Shown: one piece after another, positions 6,615-8,330 of the stretch | Position numbering within the stretch: position 1 is the first letter of the stretch | Layout of the letters: each line of letters begins with the position of its first letter | From: Myxococcales bacterium | GTDB lineage: Bacteria; Myxococcota_A; Polyangia; Polyangiales; Polyangiaceae | DNA: 8,330 nt | Direction of reading: 5' to 3' | NCBI GenBank assembly: GCA_013298325.1 | Contig: JAAFHJ010000194.1 | Coordinates: forward strand, 1 to 8,330 | Translations under genes and position numbers: made by a program | Notes under the pieces: model-generated | The model's database searches: none | What the model was told of the DNA's origin: nothing | What the model saw: the letters and a program-made list of their open reading frames with translations, nothing else

Positions 6615-7761
6615 GCTGCCCACCGGCAAACGCCCGCCTGTTCCCCCGCCAGGAGATCTGGGCGGCGGTGAGGGCACGCCCCCAGGCGACGAGAAGGACG
6701 ACGTCGGCGATGAGGGTGTCAACGACGGCATTTGCAAGAAATACAAGGAATTGGGTCTGCGGACGGTGGCGCCGTGCCGCCAGCGAAACGGCCAGTCGTG
6801 TCCCCGTGGCGAAGGCGAGCGGCCCCCACGCTCCGAACGCGATGCACGCGACGGCGAGCAGGGGGAACCCGGCCAGCAAAAGCGGGTAACTTGCAAGCAA
6901 TGCGGGCCGCTGCAGGCGAATTACTGCGATCCAGCGGGCGTACCTCGCGACGACGGCGGCGACGGAACGCCCCTCGGGGAAGGCCTCGGCAATGAAAGGA
7001 TGCACACGTTTCCCGGAAATGCGAAGCCGGCGGGCGAGCTCCATGTCCTCCCCCAGGAAATTTCCTAGCGCGGCGAAGCCCCCCAGCGCCTCAAGATCGC
7101 TGCGGCGGATGGCGAAGAGCTTGCCGACGAGCCCCGACGGATCGAGGGGGGCGAGCAGCGGAAATGCGTGCAGACTACCGGCAAGTACCGCCTGGGAGAG
7201 GCGATCGCCGACGGTTCGCGGGACGCCGACTTCCACGGGGGGCGCCCACACAACGGCGCTGTTCGGATCCTCGCGGAGCGGCGCGACGAGCGCAGCGAGG
7301 GTGCCTGGCGCAAGGCGGACGTCGCTATCGGCGACGACGATATACGTGCATAATGCAGGAAAGCCGAGCGCCTCGGCGGCGGCGAGCTGGGCGACTTTCG
7401 GGTTTGCCAAATCCTTTGAAGGATTCGTGATTTTTTCATCGAGGTGCGCGCGGGCGATCGCCGGTCGCGCCCCGTCGTCGGCATTCGCCACGAGCGCCCA
7501 GGCATCGTTCGCCCCGTCGGTCCGCCGGAGCCGGTCGGCGAGGCCCTCCTCGGCACCGGCGCAGGGGCGCAAGAGGAGCGTCTCTTCGGACGCACCGCCT
7601 TCGCCGGTTCCGGCCGAACGAGCAAGCGCGCCAAACCGAAACGAGCCGACGATCGCCTTCGCCGCCGGCCCGAAGTAGGCGACTGCCAGGAGCCAAGGCC
7701 CAAAGAGTGCCACCGAAATCACCGGTGACGACGCATGCGAAAGCCGATCAAGAACTGGCAC
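6577..7761 (-). CDS. Membrane glycosyltransferase, family 2/21 (ceramide glucosyltransferase- or HpnI-like)
   Basis: This 394-residue protein has an N-terminal membrane segment (about 13-38), a cytosolic GT-A domain and two or three C-terminal membrane segments (about 286-326 and 337-362). Catalytic motifs run in the order seen in GT21 enzymes: an Asp pair near 95-96, ANPKV (119-123), the metal-binding DSD at 145-147, GEDMEL with Asp239 as likely base, and the RXXRW motif RYARW at 273-277. A WRG motif follows at 371-373. GT21 enzymes transfer a sugar to a lipid acceptor. Here, overlapping crtC and facing the acyltransferase, the acceptor is probably the hydroxyl made by the CrtC hydratase or CrtZ, parallel to CruC in green sulfur bacteria. 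A ceramide or hopanoid acceptor is the alternative. The GTG start at 7759-7761 lies inside the crtC coding sequence (43-base overlap), implying coupled translation on one transcript. The family is well supported; the acceptor is inferred. Confidence 0.85.
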   Translation of the reverse strand: MPVLDRLSHASSPVISVALFGPWLLAVAYFGPAAKAIVGSFRFGALARSAGTGEGGASEETLLLRPCAGAEEGLADRLRRTDGANDAWALVANADDGARPAIARAHLDEKITNPSKDLANPKVAQLAAAEALGFPALCTYIVVADSDVRLAPGTLAALVAPLREDPNSAVVWAPPVEVGVPRTVGDRLSQAVLAGSLHAFPLLAPLDPSGLVGKLFAIRRSDLEALGGFAALGNFLGEDMELARRLRISGKRVHPFIAEAFPEGRSVAAVVARYARWIAVIRLQRPALLASYPLLLAGFPLLAVACIAFGAWGPLAFATGTRLAVSLAARRHRPQTQFLVFLANAVVDTLIADVVLLVAWGRALTAAQISWRGNRRAFAGGQLTEPVTRAQTGL

Positions 7762-8330
7762 CAGCGCGCCGAAAAGCGATCGAGATTTACCGTTTCATGG
7801 ACCGCCTGCATCCGGCGCCCGAAGAGGGTCGTCTCGACGAGGGAGCGCGCATAGAAGGGGGCATCTTCCATCGTTTCAAGGACGCGCGGCTCCCGGCCGA
7901 CGTCGCAGCGGATTGCGCGATCCATCTGGAAGAGGGTGCTCGGCAAGAGGCGGCGCGGCGGTAGCGTGCAGTCTGCAGGGAGATCGTCACGGCCGCTCCG
8001 AGCGATCGTCTGGGGAGCTGCATTCGTGCGCGCCGTTTCCTCACCGCCTTGGGCGCTTCCGGGCGGACGAGCAGCTGCGCTATCTCGCGGAAAGGTATCG
8101 TAAATAACGACACGATTGCCGGAGTCGTCTTCCGCGCGGCACCAGTCCCAGCTTGCAAAGCCGCGTTCGAGCGGCTCGTCGCCGTCGTTCCCGTCGACGT
8201 AGCCGGAGCCTCGGAAATCGAGGCGGGGCTCTTCAAAGAATGCCTCGCAGCGTGCGACCGGCGCGTAGGGGGTCCACCGATGGCGGCCGGCAGGATCGAG
8301 GGGATAGACGTCCGCGGTCGGCTCGGGAAA
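7719..8330 (-). CDS. crtC: Carotenoid 1,2-hydratase (CrtC family), N-terminus beyond the right edge
   Basis: The frame is open from the right edge to TGA at 7719-7721, giving the last 203 residues; the N-terminus is outside the window. CrtC adds water across the C1-C2 double bond of the acyclic psi end, making a tertiary 1-hydroxyl. Supporting blocks, in order: EAFFEEPRLDFRGSGYVDG, EPLERGFASWDWCRA, VVIYDTF, then near the C-terminus RAIRCD, LETMEDAPFYARS, VHETVNLDRF and the terminal FRMRR. The EPLE...F..W.W.RA and DAPFYARS blocks are, from memory, typical of CrtC proteins. The missing part includes the N-terminal lipocalin-like (AttH/CrtC) half. A position that I remember as His in some relatives (GYHD) is Val here (GYVD), so catalytic residues should be checked by alignment. 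It overlaps the glycosyltransferase start, placing hydration and glycosylation on one transcript, which fits a tertiary hydroxyl later carrying a sugar. Confidence 0.87.
   Translation of the reverse strand, partial: FPEPTADVYPLDPAGRHRWTPYAPVARCEAFFEEPRLDFRGSGYVDGNDGDEPLERGFASWDWCRAEDDSGNRVVIYDTFPRDSAAARPPGSAQGGEETARTNAAPQTIARSGRDDLPADCTLPPRRLLPSTLFQMDRAIRCDVGREPRVLETMEDAPFYARSLVETTLFGRRMQAVHETVNLDRFSARWCQFLIGFRMRRHR

Noticed and set aside
1..8330. Search by eye for tRNA/rRNA genes, CRISPR repeats, insertion-sequence ends and hairpin-plus-T terminators
   Set aside because: Nothing convincing was seen; the space between genes is mostly under 35 bases apart from the 129-base divergent region.

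Overview
This 8.3 kb window is high-GC bacterial DNA (my estimate is about two thirds G+C) and is almost entirely coding. It holds nine protein genes. Two are cut by the window edges: the first continues off the left edge and the last off the right edge. The gene content suggests a pigmented Gram-negative bacterium: a Tat-type export signal, a MutH mismatch-repair nuclease, a CruA-type lycopene cyclase and a CrtC-type carotenoid hydratase. A myxobacterium-like or related proteobacterial lineage would fit, but no rRNA or marker gene is present to settle it, so the taxonomy is a weak inference.

Left block (about 1-2730, minus strand): three closely spaced genes read leftwards and look like one operon. 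They are a small exported thioredoxin-fold protein of the YtfJ type, the mismatch-repair endonuclease MutH, and a large DUF255/YyaL-type thioredoxin-domain protein with a signal peptide, truncated by the left edge.

A short divergent region (about 2731-2859) separates this operon from the right block. It contains a small inverted repeat and no convincing promoter.

Right block (2860-8330): a carotenoid cluster. Phytoene synthase (crtB) and a CruA-family lycopene cyclase are translationally overlapped on the plus strand. A CrtZ beta-ring hydroxylase lies on the minus strand, a PlsC-like acyltransferase on the plus strand, and a family 2/21 glycosyltransferase and a CrtC carotenoid 1,2-hydratase (partial) on the minus strand. 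The genes are packed to the point of overlap. The crtZ and acyltransferase start codons share one base, the acyltransferase and glycosyltransferase 3' ends overlap by 38 bases, and crtC overlaps the glycosyltransferase start by 43 bases.

Read together, the enzymes suggest this route: GGPP to phytoene (CrtB), desaturation by enzymes not in the window, ring closure at one end (CruA), 3-hydroxylation of the ring (CrtZ), hydration of the open psi end (CrtC), then attachment of a sugar and a fatty acid. The predicted product is a monocyclic dihydroxy-carotenoid glycoside ester, related to saproxanthin or the myxobacterial carotenoid esters. crtE, crtI and crtD are not in the window and would be expected nearby, most likely to the right. 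I saw no tRNA, rRNA, CRISPR array, insertion sequence or hairpin-plus-T terminator, and no gene-free stretch over 300 bases.
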